Source: Cotesia glomerata (taxonomy: Eukaryota > Arthropoda > Insecta > Hymenoptera > Braconidae). From it: DNA of 64,000 bases. Position 1 is the stretch's first letter, and each line of letters starts with the position of its first letter. Location: positions 248,001 through 312,000 of the forward strand of contig NW_025401664.1 in the NCBI RefSeq assembly GCF_020080835.1. The letters run 5' to 3'. Both the position numbers and the translations under genes were made by a program. Below, one piece after another: positions 1 to 9,791 of the stretch. A model generated the notes under the pieces. That model worked only from the letters and a program-made list of their open reading frames with translations, did no database searches and had not been told where the DNA came from.

Positions 1-54
1 AACATTAAATCTAGGATTTTAAAATTTTATGTTAGTTATGAAATTAGTGTAAAT

Positions 55-1303
55 ATGCCAGGGATGAAAGATTATCTTTCTATTAGAAATGATGACGGAA
101 AACGTGAGCATATCCAGAAGCGTCTCATTCTCTCGAACTTAAAAGAGTTATATGAACTTTTCAAGGAACGTCATCCATATTGCCGGGTTGGTTTTTCAAA
201 ATTTGCATCATTGCGTCCTCAACATTGCGTGCTTGTTGGTTCGAGTGGAACTCACACTATTTAAGTGTGTTCTATAAACCAAAATGTCAAGCTTATAATG
301 TTAGGTAAGTGATACACTAGAAAAGTCTTTTTCAAAATCATTCATGGTCTCGTTTATTACAGGGTGTAACTTGGCAGCACTTACTGAACAATTAGCAACA
401 CCATTACTGATGTATAGTGACTGCCTGAAGATAATCATATGTCACAACCCTACCTCTCATTGTTTCTTTTACAACTGTGATAAGTGTCCAGGAATACAAA
501 CTTTAAAAGACTTACTATTAAATGTACAAGAAGAAAATGGAATTGATGAAATTACTTATAAGTATTGGATTTCAAATCCCCGTACGAGCTTAGAGACATT
601 TGTGAAAACTTCATCAGATTTTGTAGGCATTTTTTGTGAGAATATCACAAGTCTTCTTCCTCATAATTATATTGCTGTTTATCCAGTTGTAATTTATTAT
701 AAAAACAATAATGAGCTGGTTCATAAGTGTCTAGTAATTGTATTAGATTGCTTATCTCACGATGCAGTTGCTGTTCATGAGTTTACAAGAATCACCACTA
801 ATTTTATCAAAGGTCTTTTCAATAATATCTCAAAAATTATTTACTTTTCTGACGGAGCACCCCAACAATTTAAAAATTTCAAAAATTTTGTAAATCTTCA
901 TTATCATGAACAAGACTTTGGAATTAAAGCTGAATGGCATTACTTTGCAACCGCACATGGGAAAGGACCTTGTGATGGAGCTGAAAAGACTTTCAAAAGG
1001 ATGGCAGCACGATCAAGTCTTCAACTTCCGTATGACCAACAAATTTCAACTCCTGTCGAACTATTTGAATGGGCGGAAAAACCAAATTCTTTACCAAATA
1101 TAAATATTGAATTTTTTTCAAATGAAAAGTATGATCAGGCTAAACTTTTAATAGATCAACGATATTCACGAGCCAAAACAATCACAGGGACGCAGAAATA
1201 TCCTTGTGTCATTCCAGACGGAAAAGATACTTTGCGATTTAAAGAATTTTCATCACCCAGTGAATCTCGTATTTATAAAATATTTAAACGTGTAAGGAAA
1301 TAA
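55..1303 (+). pseudogene. two-exon relic of a putative DDE-type transposase-like gene
   Basis: Exon 1 (55-304) starts at an ATG and ends at a canonical GTAAGT donor at 305. Exon 2 (363-1303) follows an ATTACAG acceptor. The 58-bp intron joins the two in frame, so the ATG at 344 is intronic. Exon 1 carries one in-frame TAA at 262-264. Exon 2 encodes FSDGAPQQFKN and HGKGPCDGAEKTF, motifs I associate with an uncharacterised, repetitive, transposase-like family common in insects and cnidarians (recalled, not searched). A block of roughly 45 residues that I expect before VYPVVIYY, including an acidic D-x-x-E-N-Y motif, seems to be missing. The stop and the missing block make it a relic. The exact superfamily is unknown to me. 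Confidence 0.6.
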
Positions 1304-2321
1304 ATGTGAAATAATAATAATCGTTTAGTGTAAATAAAATTTAATAATTATGATGAAAACTGTGTCAGTAAGTTATTTATGGTAAATCCTGAGCATAGAA
1401 TTTTTTTAGAAATTTTTTATTACAAAAAGTTGGAATTTGAAATTTTGAAAAATCGGAAAAAAAAATGGATCCCATCGATTGCCCATTAAGGGACTAGGCT
1501 TAAAAGTTGGGGGATAATTGACAGTTTTATAGAAAAAATTTCCAAGAAAATCGATTAGTACATGTTTTTTGGAAATCAACATTTTAAAGTCAAAATTTGA
1601 AAATCTTATAGAAATACAGTTTAAAATTTTTTTTTGATTTTATATCCTAAAAGTGTGTTTAAAAACAAAAATTTTCAAAAAAAAAAAACGTCCCGATTGG
1701 CCCATTTTTCGCAAAGTTACAGACATTTGAAAAAAAGAAAAGCGATTTTTTTAAAAAATTGATATCTCGAAAACGGCTGGGCAAAAAAAATTGAAAAAAA
1801 TCATGGAGGTCCTTTTCAATGGGTACTATAACATAAAACATTTTCAGAAAAATCGCAGATGCAAAGGCAGAATGCTATCCGATTTGGCGTGGAATGCCCC
1901 ATTTACTATTAATTCATTAATTTTAGTATAAATAATAAGCTAAAAAGAGAACTATTTAGTTTCGATCTATTTAATAGCACACCACTTTGCTAACCCTCAG
2001 TCGAAGATGAGCGGAATAAAAATCCGATTTTGCGATGTCTCAATTCCCACCGTGTATCGTTAATAACTTTTATAACGCTAGAATTGAAATTCCGGTTGTA
2101 ATTAAAATTGATAGAATGGTAATTATTAGATAATTAAATTAATTTACTCATATATTTAGTTTCCTCGATGATGTCACGTATCCTAGCAACGCGTAACTAT
2201 AAGCAATAGATTGTTTATTTAGTTGTTATAACACCAGTCTAAGCGTATGAAATCAATTTATTAAGTGCAATAAGTTTATATATCATTAATTTTTTTTTAA
2301 ATAATTAAGCATAAAACCACA
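1304..2321. other. non-coding AT-rich spacer
   Basis: I see no coding feature. The part from 1425 to 1880 is rich in A and T homopolymers and resembles the low-complexity degenerate repeat DNA at 62340-63470 in style, though not clearly in sequence. The leader of the Crypton gene begins shortly before 2322. Confidence 0.5.
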
Positions 2322-3496
2322 ATGAGTTCAGATGAATCTGATACTGAAATTACCGGAGACGAAATTATTCGTAATTTTGATGATGAAGCCAAATTGATAA
2401 CGGACAATTTGTTGCCTGAGAAATCTAAAGCATGCTATATTTTCGCGTATGATCAATTTATATCATGACAAAAAAAAAAAATAACACGGAATCATTCAAT
2501 GAAAATGTATTTTTAGTATACTTCAGAGAGCTATCGAAAATTCATAAGCCACCAACCTTATGGGGTTAATGGTCTATGTTAAGAACCACCATTAACTTAA
2601 GACATGCAGTCGATATTAATTCATAACATAATTTAAAATCATTTATTAAAAATTTGGCAAAAGGCTATCAACCGAAAAAAGCTCAAGTATTATACTTTAT
2701 CTCAAATAAATGATTTTTTAAACAATTTTGATGATTTAATATACTTAGCAAAGAAAGTAAGTAAAATATAGATAAAAATATTTACAACTTAAATTTAATT
2801 ATTATAATGAAGAATTTTTCTTTAATTTTTAAAAGCATGTATTATCCCCAAAGTATTTATATTAATGAATATTTTAAATTACAGGTCATTCTCATTTTTG
2901 GAGTTTTTGGAGCAATGAGATCAAGTGAGTTTTGTCAAATGAATGTCCAAGATATCGAGGATACTGGAAACCAACTAATCGTGACAATTAAAGATAATAA
3001 AAACCATCATCCCCAGAGTTTTATCATTGGCAAAAAGTATCATAGAATTGTTAAGAAATACATGGATCTACGCCCAAAAGACATCGACACGAGAAGATTT
3101 TTCATTAACTATCAAAAGGGAAAGTGTACTTGTCAGGTAATCGGTAAGAATAAAATCAGCGAAGTACCGAAAATCGTAGCTGTTTGTTTACGATTGGAGA
3201 ATCTGAAGACCTACACCGGCCACTGTTTCCGACGTTCGGCCGCAACAATACTTGCGAACTCTGGGGCAAACATAACAGCTGTCAAACAACTTGGCGGATG
3301 GCGATCAAGTACAGTCGCTGAAGGATATGTTGAAAATTCACTGGCAAATCGACAAAAACTGTACCAGAAGTTAATTAGTTCAGATCACATCTCACCATCT
3401 ACATCTACTGCTATTCAAATACCTTTACCTCAATTTGAAGACGCAAGACCAGGGGAAACTCATGAAAAAGTGTCGACCGATTTACCTGACATTTAA
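2322..3496 (+). pseudogene. Crypton-like tyrosine recombinase, broken
   Basis: The gene starts MSSDESDTEITGDEII at 2322 and reads to an in-frame TGA near 2466. Conserved Crypton-style sequence then continues through several stops and frame changes (LVYFRELSKI, SMLRTTINL, IKNLAKGYQPKKAQ). A GTAAGT donor at 2757 and an ACAG acceptor ending at 2884 define an intron, so the last exon starts at 2885. That exon is open to 3496 and holds the tyrosine-recombinase residues: Arg in GAMRSSEF, His-x-x-Arg in GHCFRRS, and the Tyr nucleophile in GGWRSSTVAEGYV. Cryptons move by site-specific recombination through a circular intermediate. The catalytic C-terminal exon is intact but the N-terminal exon is dead, so the copy cannot act as it stands. 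Confidence 0.82.
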
Positions 3497-4114
3497 AAAT
3501 ATATATATTGCATGGGGATGAAAGTTGACACATGCGCTCTAAATTAATTCGTCATTTGGCCGGGAAGCAATGTGGCACTTTCATCCCTAAAATTACAATT
3601 GAAAATCGAACTTTCAATCCAGGCGTTATAAAAAATAATTTTTCAATTATCTGCCTTACATTGGTCGGAAAAAAAATAATCAAGCGTTGATAATTAATTA
3701 ACTTACCGCTTGTACGTAGGATTTGTAATGCATAAAACTTATTTTTCCATTTGGCCGATGCGTCACCAAATTTGTTGAATCTGATGCTATCATATTTTAA
3801 AATATCACGTTCGCACAAATGAGACCATAAGACAAGAGCCCAGAGTTGCATTGTTTCATGATACGATGAAAGAAAGTTTCGATTAATCAATAAACCAATA
3901 TTGACAAATATATTTTTAATAAACTTGTTCGAGGTTAGATGTTAATAAACAACGTTACCATGGATAATAGTAATTAACGTTCCGGCAACGGTAACCAAAT
4001 AAGAAACAATTGAATATATAAATAGATAAATAAAATCTCAATACGTAACGACAAAAAGATAACAAATAAATAAATAAAAGTAACCAACAAAGTTACGAAT
4101 TAAAGAAAAAAAAA
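3497..4114. other. spacer, no gene recognised
   Basis: A 112-codon open frame lies on the minus strand (3552-3890), but it has no recognisable motif and is not supported as a gene. The remainder is AT-rich. The Crypton 3' end should fall here, but I cannot place its boundary. Confidence 0.4.
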
Positions 4115-4120
4115 ATTAAG

Positions 4121-4424
4121 ATGCCCAAGAGAGTGAAATCATTCGAGGAATACTCCAGATCATACCAATACAAAATATTGCGGATGATAAGGGAAGAAGA
4201 ATGCGAAAATAGTAAAAATAGAGATCAGTCAGATGCGGAAACGAGCACAAGAGAGAACTCAGAAAATAGTGAAACAACAGGTACAAACTATGACATAAAT
4301 AATAAAATACTCTAATAATTGAAATTCGTGAGTACAGAAAACGAATCTTGCGCGCGGAGTTCATCGAGTGAGTCGGAATGGGCAGAATCAAGTGCTGCAG
4401 AGTTCCAGGAGACTGAAAGTCGAG
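4121..4424 (+). CDS. 5' part of an unrecognised acidic, Ser/Glu-rich gene (two exons)
   Basis: The ATG at 4121 opens a frame beginning MPKRVKSFEEYSRSYQY. The frame meets a GTACAA donor at 4281, and a possible 57-bp intron ends at a GTACAG acceptor (4337). Splicing there continues the frame as a Ser/Glu-rich stretch containing SSSSESEWAESSAAEF, up to a second donor (GTAAAA) at 4425. No third exon was found; the sequence beyond is a minisatellite. A basic start followed by an acidic low-complexity stretch is common in transposon proteins, so this may be the detached 5' end of one. Function unknown. Confidence 0.35.
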
Positions 4425-4516
4425 GTAAAAAATTAATACATCCATTTTCAAAAATATTTGAAAAAATTTTGAACCTTAGTGGAGCCAAAGCTCTACAGTT
4501 GTTTGTGATGGAAAAA

Positions 4517-5490
4517 CAGACGGGTGGTCACGGTACTTGGTAATGTCAGAAGAGTTTTCGGAGGCAAACTATTTTTTTAATAGAATAATTTAAAAAGTTT
4601 CAAGGGCCTCGGTGGAGGTGGAGCATTAAATACGTTCGTAATGAAAACATGCGGCTGGTCAGGGTACTTGGTAATTTTGGGAGAGCTTTTGTAACCAAAC
4701 TATATTTCTGATAAAATAATTTAAAAAAATTCTGAGGGCCTCGGAGGAGGTAAAGCATTAAATTTAAAATCTTAAAAAAAAAAAAACATGCGGGTGAGCA
4801 GGATACTTAGAAATTTTTAGAGAGCTTTTATAAATGAACTATTTTTCCGATAAAAATAATTCATGTAATTTCGAGGGTCTCGGTGGAGGTGGAGCATAAA
4901 ATTCGGTCGTGATAAAAAAACAGACAGGTGGTCAGGGTACTTGGTAATTTTGGGAGAGCTTTTGTAACCAAACTATTTTTCTGATAAAATAATTGAAAAT
5001 ATTTTGAGGGCCTCGCCGGAGGTGGAGCATTATTAAATTTAGTCGTGATAAAAAAATCAGACAGGTGGTCTGTGTGCTTGATAATTTTGGGAGAGCTTCT
5101 GAAAGCAAACTTTTTCTTTTAACATAATCATTTAAAAAGATTCAAGAGCCTCAGTAAAGGTGGAGCATTAAATTCGGACGTGATAAAAAACAGACAGGTA
5201 GTCAGGGTACTTAGTAATATTTTGAGAGCTTTTATAACTAAACTATTTTTCTAATAAAATTTTTCAAGAAATGTTGAAAAGTTGGAATATACCAAATTTT
5301 TCACAAGTTCCGTCATGAGGACCAATGCAATAGTTAGATTTCTATGAAATCTAATAAAAAGACAGGTGGTCAGAGTACTTGGTGATAGTTGGAGAGCTTT
5401 AATAACCGAATCAACGTAATAAAAAAAAAACAGACAGGTAGTCAGAGTGTTAAGTAATTGTAGGAGAGCTTTTGAAAGTAAACTATTTTT
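4517..5490. repeat. degenerate tandem array, period about 135 bp
   Basis: Starts of the shared motif CAGACAGGTGGTCAGGGTAC and its variants fall near 4517, 4648, 4787, 4921, 5058, 5191, 5360 and 5431. The first six are spaced 131-139 bp apart. Each unit also carries GAGAGCTTTTG, AACTATTTTTCTGATAAAAT, and a G-rich CCTCGGAGGAGG-type segment followed by GCATTAAAT. Units differ by substitutions and small indels, so the array is old. The last two units are irregular. The array directly follows the donor of the gene fragment at 4121-4424. Confidence 0.75.
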
Positions 5491-5641
5491 AACTTTTCGC
5501 TAAGAAAATTGAAAATTTTCAAAAATCGGGAAGTTATTGTTTTCACCCCGTTTTTCGAAAATCGACTTTTCATCAGATCTCGACGTTTTGAGGTCCTAGG
5601 AAGCTTTCCTGACTATTTCCGCGGTGATGTCACCGTGTCTG

Positions 5642-5647
5642 TATGTA

Positions 5648-5704
<57 letters not shown>

Positions 5705-5706
5705 GT
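5642..5706. repeat. (GT)n microsatellite in copy A, left of the R1 insertion
   Basis: A near-perfect GT tract follows two or three TATG units. It is abruptly replaced by the oligo-T and G-run 3' tail of the minus-strand R1-clade fragment at 5707. The GT tract resumes on the other side at 6619, as expected if the element landed inside the microsatellite. Confidence 0.9.
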
Positions 5707-6616
5707 TTTTTTTTTTTTAGGGGGGGGGAATCCTTTTTACGGATTCTAGGCATAGCTGTTTGGCCTGGATATGTGGCGACTCGACGCAGCGTCATACTAA
5801 AACTCAACACTAACGCCCCTACCCACTAAACCCTAAACCCCTTTTCCTTCTTTCCTCTAATCCCTCATGGAAACCGCCGTCAGGCATTACTTCGTGAAGG
5901 GAGGATCTAGCTACTGCTCTTCCTTCTGGTGGCTAAGGTGTTAACTACCTTCCTTCTATCTTCTGCTATTTGCTCTTTTTCTTTCGGTGGAACGCAAGTC
6001 TTTAAGGACTTCTGTTGCAAACGTGTTGGTAGCGTTCCAGACAGCTTCTGATGACAGCATTGCTGCTACTATTGTCTCTGGTTGGATTTTCCTCTTCAGA
6101 ATATTCTCCAGCTCATCTCGCTGTGGGTAAAAACGTGGGCACTCAAAGAAAACGTGCTCTGCATCTTCATTGACTCCTGAGCAGGACGGGCACTCCGGGG
6201 AATCATCATGCTTGAAGCGGTGGAGATACGCCCGGAAACAGCCGTGTCCTGATAACATCTGTGTAAGATAATAGTTGACCTCACCGTGACTCCGGTTCAG
6301 CCAAACGTTGATCCTTGGTATGAGACGATGCGTCCACCTACCCTTCACTGTGGCATCCCACTGTAGTTGCCATCTACTTATGCTCCTCTGCCGCTCTTCT
6401 GTTCCAAGCTCCTCAGCGCTTAGTGTGGTCGACTTCTTTCGTTGGTAAAGGATCCGTCTTTCCTCAGCTAAGACTCTGAGAGGCAAAGTTCCGGAGATGA
6501 CACACACTGCTTCCATAGATATTGTGCGGAAGGCACTTGCTACTCTTAAGGCACTCAGACGGTAGACTGGTCCAGCCTTTCTCCATGATTCTTGCTTTTC
6601 TAGTGCGTCCGCCCAT

Positions 6617-6618
<2 letters not shown>
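5707..6618 (-). mobile_element. 5'-truncated R1-clade (Waldo-like) non-LTR retrotransposon, copy 1
   Basis: On the minus strand the fragment runs from mid-ORF (6618) through the stop at 5956, then a 3' UTR of about 250 bp, ending in a C-run and oligo-A tail against the microsatellite. The 3' UTR is closely similar to that of copy 2 (7588-7835). Both ends abut (GT)n, so the element integrated into the tract. Truncation at the 5' end is usual for target-primed reverse transcription. Confidence 0.85.
5956..6618 (-). pseudogene. C-terminal part of R1-clade ORF2 (copy 1)
   Basis: The frame is open for about 220 codons from the truncation point, well upstream of its first ATG at 6516, so no genuine start exists. 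It carries the region after the reverse transcriptase and the C-terminal zinc-knuckle motif CPSCSGVNEDAEHVFFEC (C-x2-C...H-x4-C), typical of R1-clade ORF2. It parallels residues of copy 2 throughout, including GRWTHRLIP and YYLTQMLSGHGCFRAYL. The reverse-transcriptase catalytic core is absent, so the fragment is inactive. Confidence 0.85.

Positions 6619-6662
<44 letters not shown>
6619..6662. repeat. (TG)n microsatellite, right of R1 copy 1
   Basis: This is an uninterrupted TG tract that resumes the microsatellite on the far side of the R1-clade fragment before the repeat-family sequence continues. It and the tract at 5642-5706 may originally have been one array. Confidence 0.9.
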
Positions 6663-6665
<3 letters not shown>

Positions 6666-7139
6666 AAATCTCTCATAACTTTTGAACAGATCATCCGATT
6701 CAATCGAAATATGCGGCGTTTTGAAGAATTCCTTTGCCCCTAGAATTCTGATACTAATTTACAGAATTTGAGTAGATAAATTTTGAGAAATTTCGAAAAT
6801 AAAATTTCCAAAAATTTGTTTTTTTTTAAATATCTTTCAAACGGCTGAACCGATCAATTCCAAAAACTAATCAGCTCTTATTCTTAACCTCAAAAAAATC
6901 ACGTCAATTGCCACCAGCCCAGTCAAAATCGGTTAATTTGTTCGTGAGATATCGTCGAAAAAAATTGAAAAAAATGTTATTTTTTTCAAAATTTCTATGA
7001 CATTTTTAGTCTGACCAGTTTACGCTTAAAGATTTTTCAAAGAACTCAAAAAACTGCGTCAAATGCCGTAAACCGCGAGAAAATCGGTTAATTCATTCAA
7101 AAGTTATTGCGGTTTGAAAATTCAAAAAATAGTGTTCTA

Positions 7140-7300
7140 TAAAACTTCCATTAGCCTTTTGAGCTTCAAGAGCTCAAAAGCACAGAACAGCGATTTATTT
7201 GAACTCGGAGAGCTCAAAAGCACAGAATAGCGATTTATTTGAGCTCGGAGAGCTCAAAATTACGAATCAATTATATTTTTGAGCTCGAAGAGCTTAAAAA
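7140..7300. repeat. cluster of GAGCTC-type palindromes
   Basis: Several copies of a short palindromic unit, approximately TTTGAGCTCGGAGAGCTCAAAA, occur at 30-50 bp spacing. The same cluster recurs at 9400-9510, and weakly at 14690-14780 and 43235-43295, always just left of the segment TAGCGGGAAGTTGCAGGGAT or its equivalent. It is therefore an internal feature of the GT-core family. Confidence 0.7.
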
Positions 7301-7538
7301 ATAAGTGAATTGTTGAGCACTTAGGTATGGAGGTAGCGGGAAGTTGCAAGGATGGCCTTTAGGGTCAACCGTTTTCCTAATTTTTAACTTCCTGCTACGA
7401 AAATCGAAGATTTTAAAAAATCGGGAAGTTATTGTTTTCACCCCGTTTTGCAAAAATCGAGTTTTCATCAGATCTCGACGTTTGAAGGTCACAGGAAGCT
7501 TCCCTGACTATCCCCGCGAGGTTGTCACGGCGTCTGTA

Positions 7539-7587
<49 letters not shown>

Positions 7588-7590
<3 letters not shown>

Positions 7591-9288
7591 TTTTCCCTTT
7601 TAGGGGGGGGAATCCTTTTTACGGATTCTAGGCATAGTTGTTTGGCCTGGATATGTGGCGACTCGACGCAGCGTCATACTAAAAACTCGACGCTAACGCC
7701 CCTACCCACTAAACCCTAAACCCCTTTCTCTTCTATCCTCTGATCCCCCATGGTACCGCCGTAAGGCATTTCTTCGCGGGGGGAGGAATTAGCTGCCGCT
7801 CTTCCTTCTGGTGGCTAAGATGTTATTTCTTCCTTCTAGATTCTGTCTTTTGCTCTTTTTCTCTCGATGGAACGCAGCTCTGTAAGCACTTCTGTGACAA
7901 AAGTGTTCGTTGCATTCCAGGCAGCTTCTGAAGACAGCATTGCTTCTACGACTGACTCTGGTTGACTTCTCCTCTTCAAGATCCTCTCCAGCTCCTCACG
8001 TTGTGGATTAAAACGCGAGCACTCGAAAAAAACGTGCTCCGCATCTTCAGTGACTCCAGGGCAGGACGGGCACTCCGGAGAATCGTCATGCCTAAAGCGG
8101 TGAAGATAAGCCCGAAAACAGCCATGTCCTGACAACATCTGCGTTAGGTAGTAGTTGACCTCTCCGTGTTTCCGGTTCAGCCAAATGTCGATCTTTGGTA
8201 TGAGACGATGCGTCCATCTACCCTTCTCTGCGGCATCCCACTGAGATTGCCATCGTGCGATGCTGTGCTGTCTTTGTTCCGTTCTGAGTTCTTCTGCGCT
8301 CAGTGTTGTTGACCTCTTTCGTTGGTAAAGGTTCCTTCTTTCTTCAGCTAGGACTCTGAGAGGTAGAGTTCCAGAAATTACGCACACTGCTTCCTCAGAT
8401 ATTGTGCGGAAGGCGCAAGCTACTCTTAGGGCACTCAGGCGATATACTGGTCCAGCCTTTCTCCATGCTTCTTGTAATTCTAGCGCATCGGCCCAAATGG
8501 ATATTCCGTACGTAAGCACTGATGTGACTACAGTTGCCAACAATAGTCTCCTGCTCTGCTTTGGGCCTCCGACGTTAGGCATCAATCGTGCGAGGCTTGC
8601 CCTTACTACTGACGCTTTGGCACTGACGTGTTCCACTTGCTGTTTAAAGTTGAGACGGGCATCAAGCATCACTCCCAAATATCGGATATAAGGTTGTGAT
8701 GTGATTTCTTGTTCGCCGACTCTAAGATTGATGGTCTCTAACACTTTCCTGCTGGTAATAAGCACTGCCTCAGTCTTATGTTTCGCCAGTTGAAGATTCA
8801 TTGTGTCCATCCACTGGTTTACTTGCTGGAATGCTAGATCAAACATGTGGTGAATCTCGTCCAGGTGTTTAGCGACAATCACTACGGCCACGTCGTCCGC
8901 ATACGCTACAAGTTTAATATTTCTTGGGATCTTTAGCCTTAGAAGCCCGTCATACATGATATTCCACAGCAGTGGGCCAAGAACAGAGCCCTGCGGAACA
9001 CCTCCGGTGATTTCGTACTCTTTCGGACCGTCCTTTGTGTCATATCTGAGGACTCTATCCGTGAAGTAGCTAGCTACTATTTTACTTAGGTATCCTGGCA
9101 CGTTCTTCTCTTGAAGAGCTTGCATAATGCAGTCCCAGTTAGCAGAGTTGAAGGCGTTTTTGATGTCTAACGTCGCCACCAGGCAGTACTTCTTCGTACC
9201 ACCCTTCCATCTGGTTCCTGCAATTGCCTCCTGGGCCGTAGTAACAACCAGATTGATCGCGTCCAGGGTTGATTTGAGATTCTTTGTG
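7588..9288 (-). mobile_element. 5'-truncated R1-clade (Waldo-like) non-LTR retrotransposon, copy 2
   Basis: This is the longest copy in the window. Its 3' tail (C-run, then A-rich) abuts the (TG)n tract at 7540-7587. Its 5' truncation point near 9288 abuts ordinary repeat-family sequence, not GT. The insertion therefore either deleted the distal GT tract and some flank, or resolved by microhomology. The R1-clade families Waldo and Mino are known to prefer (AC)n-type repeats, which fits this location. Confidence 0.85.
7836..9288 (-). pseudogene. R1-clade ORF2 reverse transcriptase, N-terminally truncated
   Basis: The open frame runs about 484 codons, including about 36 upstream of the first ATG at 9179 (TLDAINLVVTTAQEAIAG and onward are clearly conserved sequence). 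Seen in order: RT motif A (LDIKNAFNSANWD), motif B (GGVPQGSVLGPLLWNIMYD), the catalytic box VAYADDVAVV, the RT thumb, and the terminal zinc knuckle CPSCPGVTEDAEHVFFEC. There is no internal stop. The endonuclease and all of ORF1 are missing, so it cannot initiate its own transposition. Confidence 0.9.
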
Positions 9289-9791
9289 AGGCTTAAAAAA
9301 CTGCGTCGAATGCTTTTAACCGCGTAAAAATCGGTTTATTCATTCAAAAGTTATTGTGGTTTAAAAATTCAAAAAATAGTGTCTTATCAAATCTCTATCA
9401 GACTTTTGAGCTCGAAGAGCTTTAAAGGATAGGAAAGCAATCTCTTTAAGCTCGGAGAGCTCAAAATAACCCATAAATTGTATTTTTGAGCTCGAAGAGC
9501 TCAAAAACGTCATTGGTACAATTTTAAGCGCCTAAGTATGAAATTAGCGGGAAGTTGCAGGGATGGCCTTCAGTGTCAACCGTTTTCCTAATTTTTTTGG
9601 ATATATATTTAGTTTACAAGCTCACTTTACTTAAACAATACATAAAATTCACTCAATTTTCGAAAAACTACACCTGCATTTTTATAAATTTAGGTTTTAT
9701 TCATAAAAATTATATTATTCATATACGGATTTCTAGTGTACAGGCGTAATAACGCCCTTTTACACCCAAAGCCTTATCATTCTGCTTAGTT

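Larger units (their letters stand above)
5495..7330 (+). repeat. GT-core dispersed repeat, copy A (split by an R1-clade insertion)
   Basis: The left part (5495-5706) has the family signature: AATCGGGAAGTTATTGTTTT, CACCCCG, CATCAGATCTCGACG, AGGAAGCTT, then a (GT)n tract. The right part (6619-7330) resumes with (TG)n, CTCATAACTTTTGAAC, a segment ending AAAAACTGCGTC, and clustered GAGCTC palindromes. Copies B (7331-9600) and C (14694-16380) share the same order. No coding capacity was found. The family looks like a non-autonomous dispersed element whose class I cannot name. Confidence 0.65.
7331..9600 (+). repeat. GT-core dispersed repeat, copy B (split by R1 copy 2)
   Basis: The left part (7331-7587) begins near TAGCGGGAAGTTGCAAGGAT and runs through the same CATCAGATCTCGACG signature to a (TG)n tract. 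The right part (about 9289-9600) resumes with AAAAAACTGCGTCGAATGC and another GAGCTC palindrome cluster, and ends again at the TAGCGGGAAGTTGCAGGGAT boundary. Copies A and B are head to tail. Confidence 0.65.

Noticed and set aside
3552..3890. 112-codon minus-strand ORF
   Set aside because: No motif, no repeat relation and no splice context. Length alone is not enough in this sequence.
4517..5490. CRISPR-like array
   Set aside because: The units are about 135 bp, degenerate throughout, with no short conserved repeat plus unique spacers, and the DNA is eukaryotic.
5509..5829. ORFs with long Val-Cys or His-Thr runs at GT tracts (also 6464-6743, 7344-7719 and 14729-15107)
   Set aside because: They are translations of (GT)n microsatellites.
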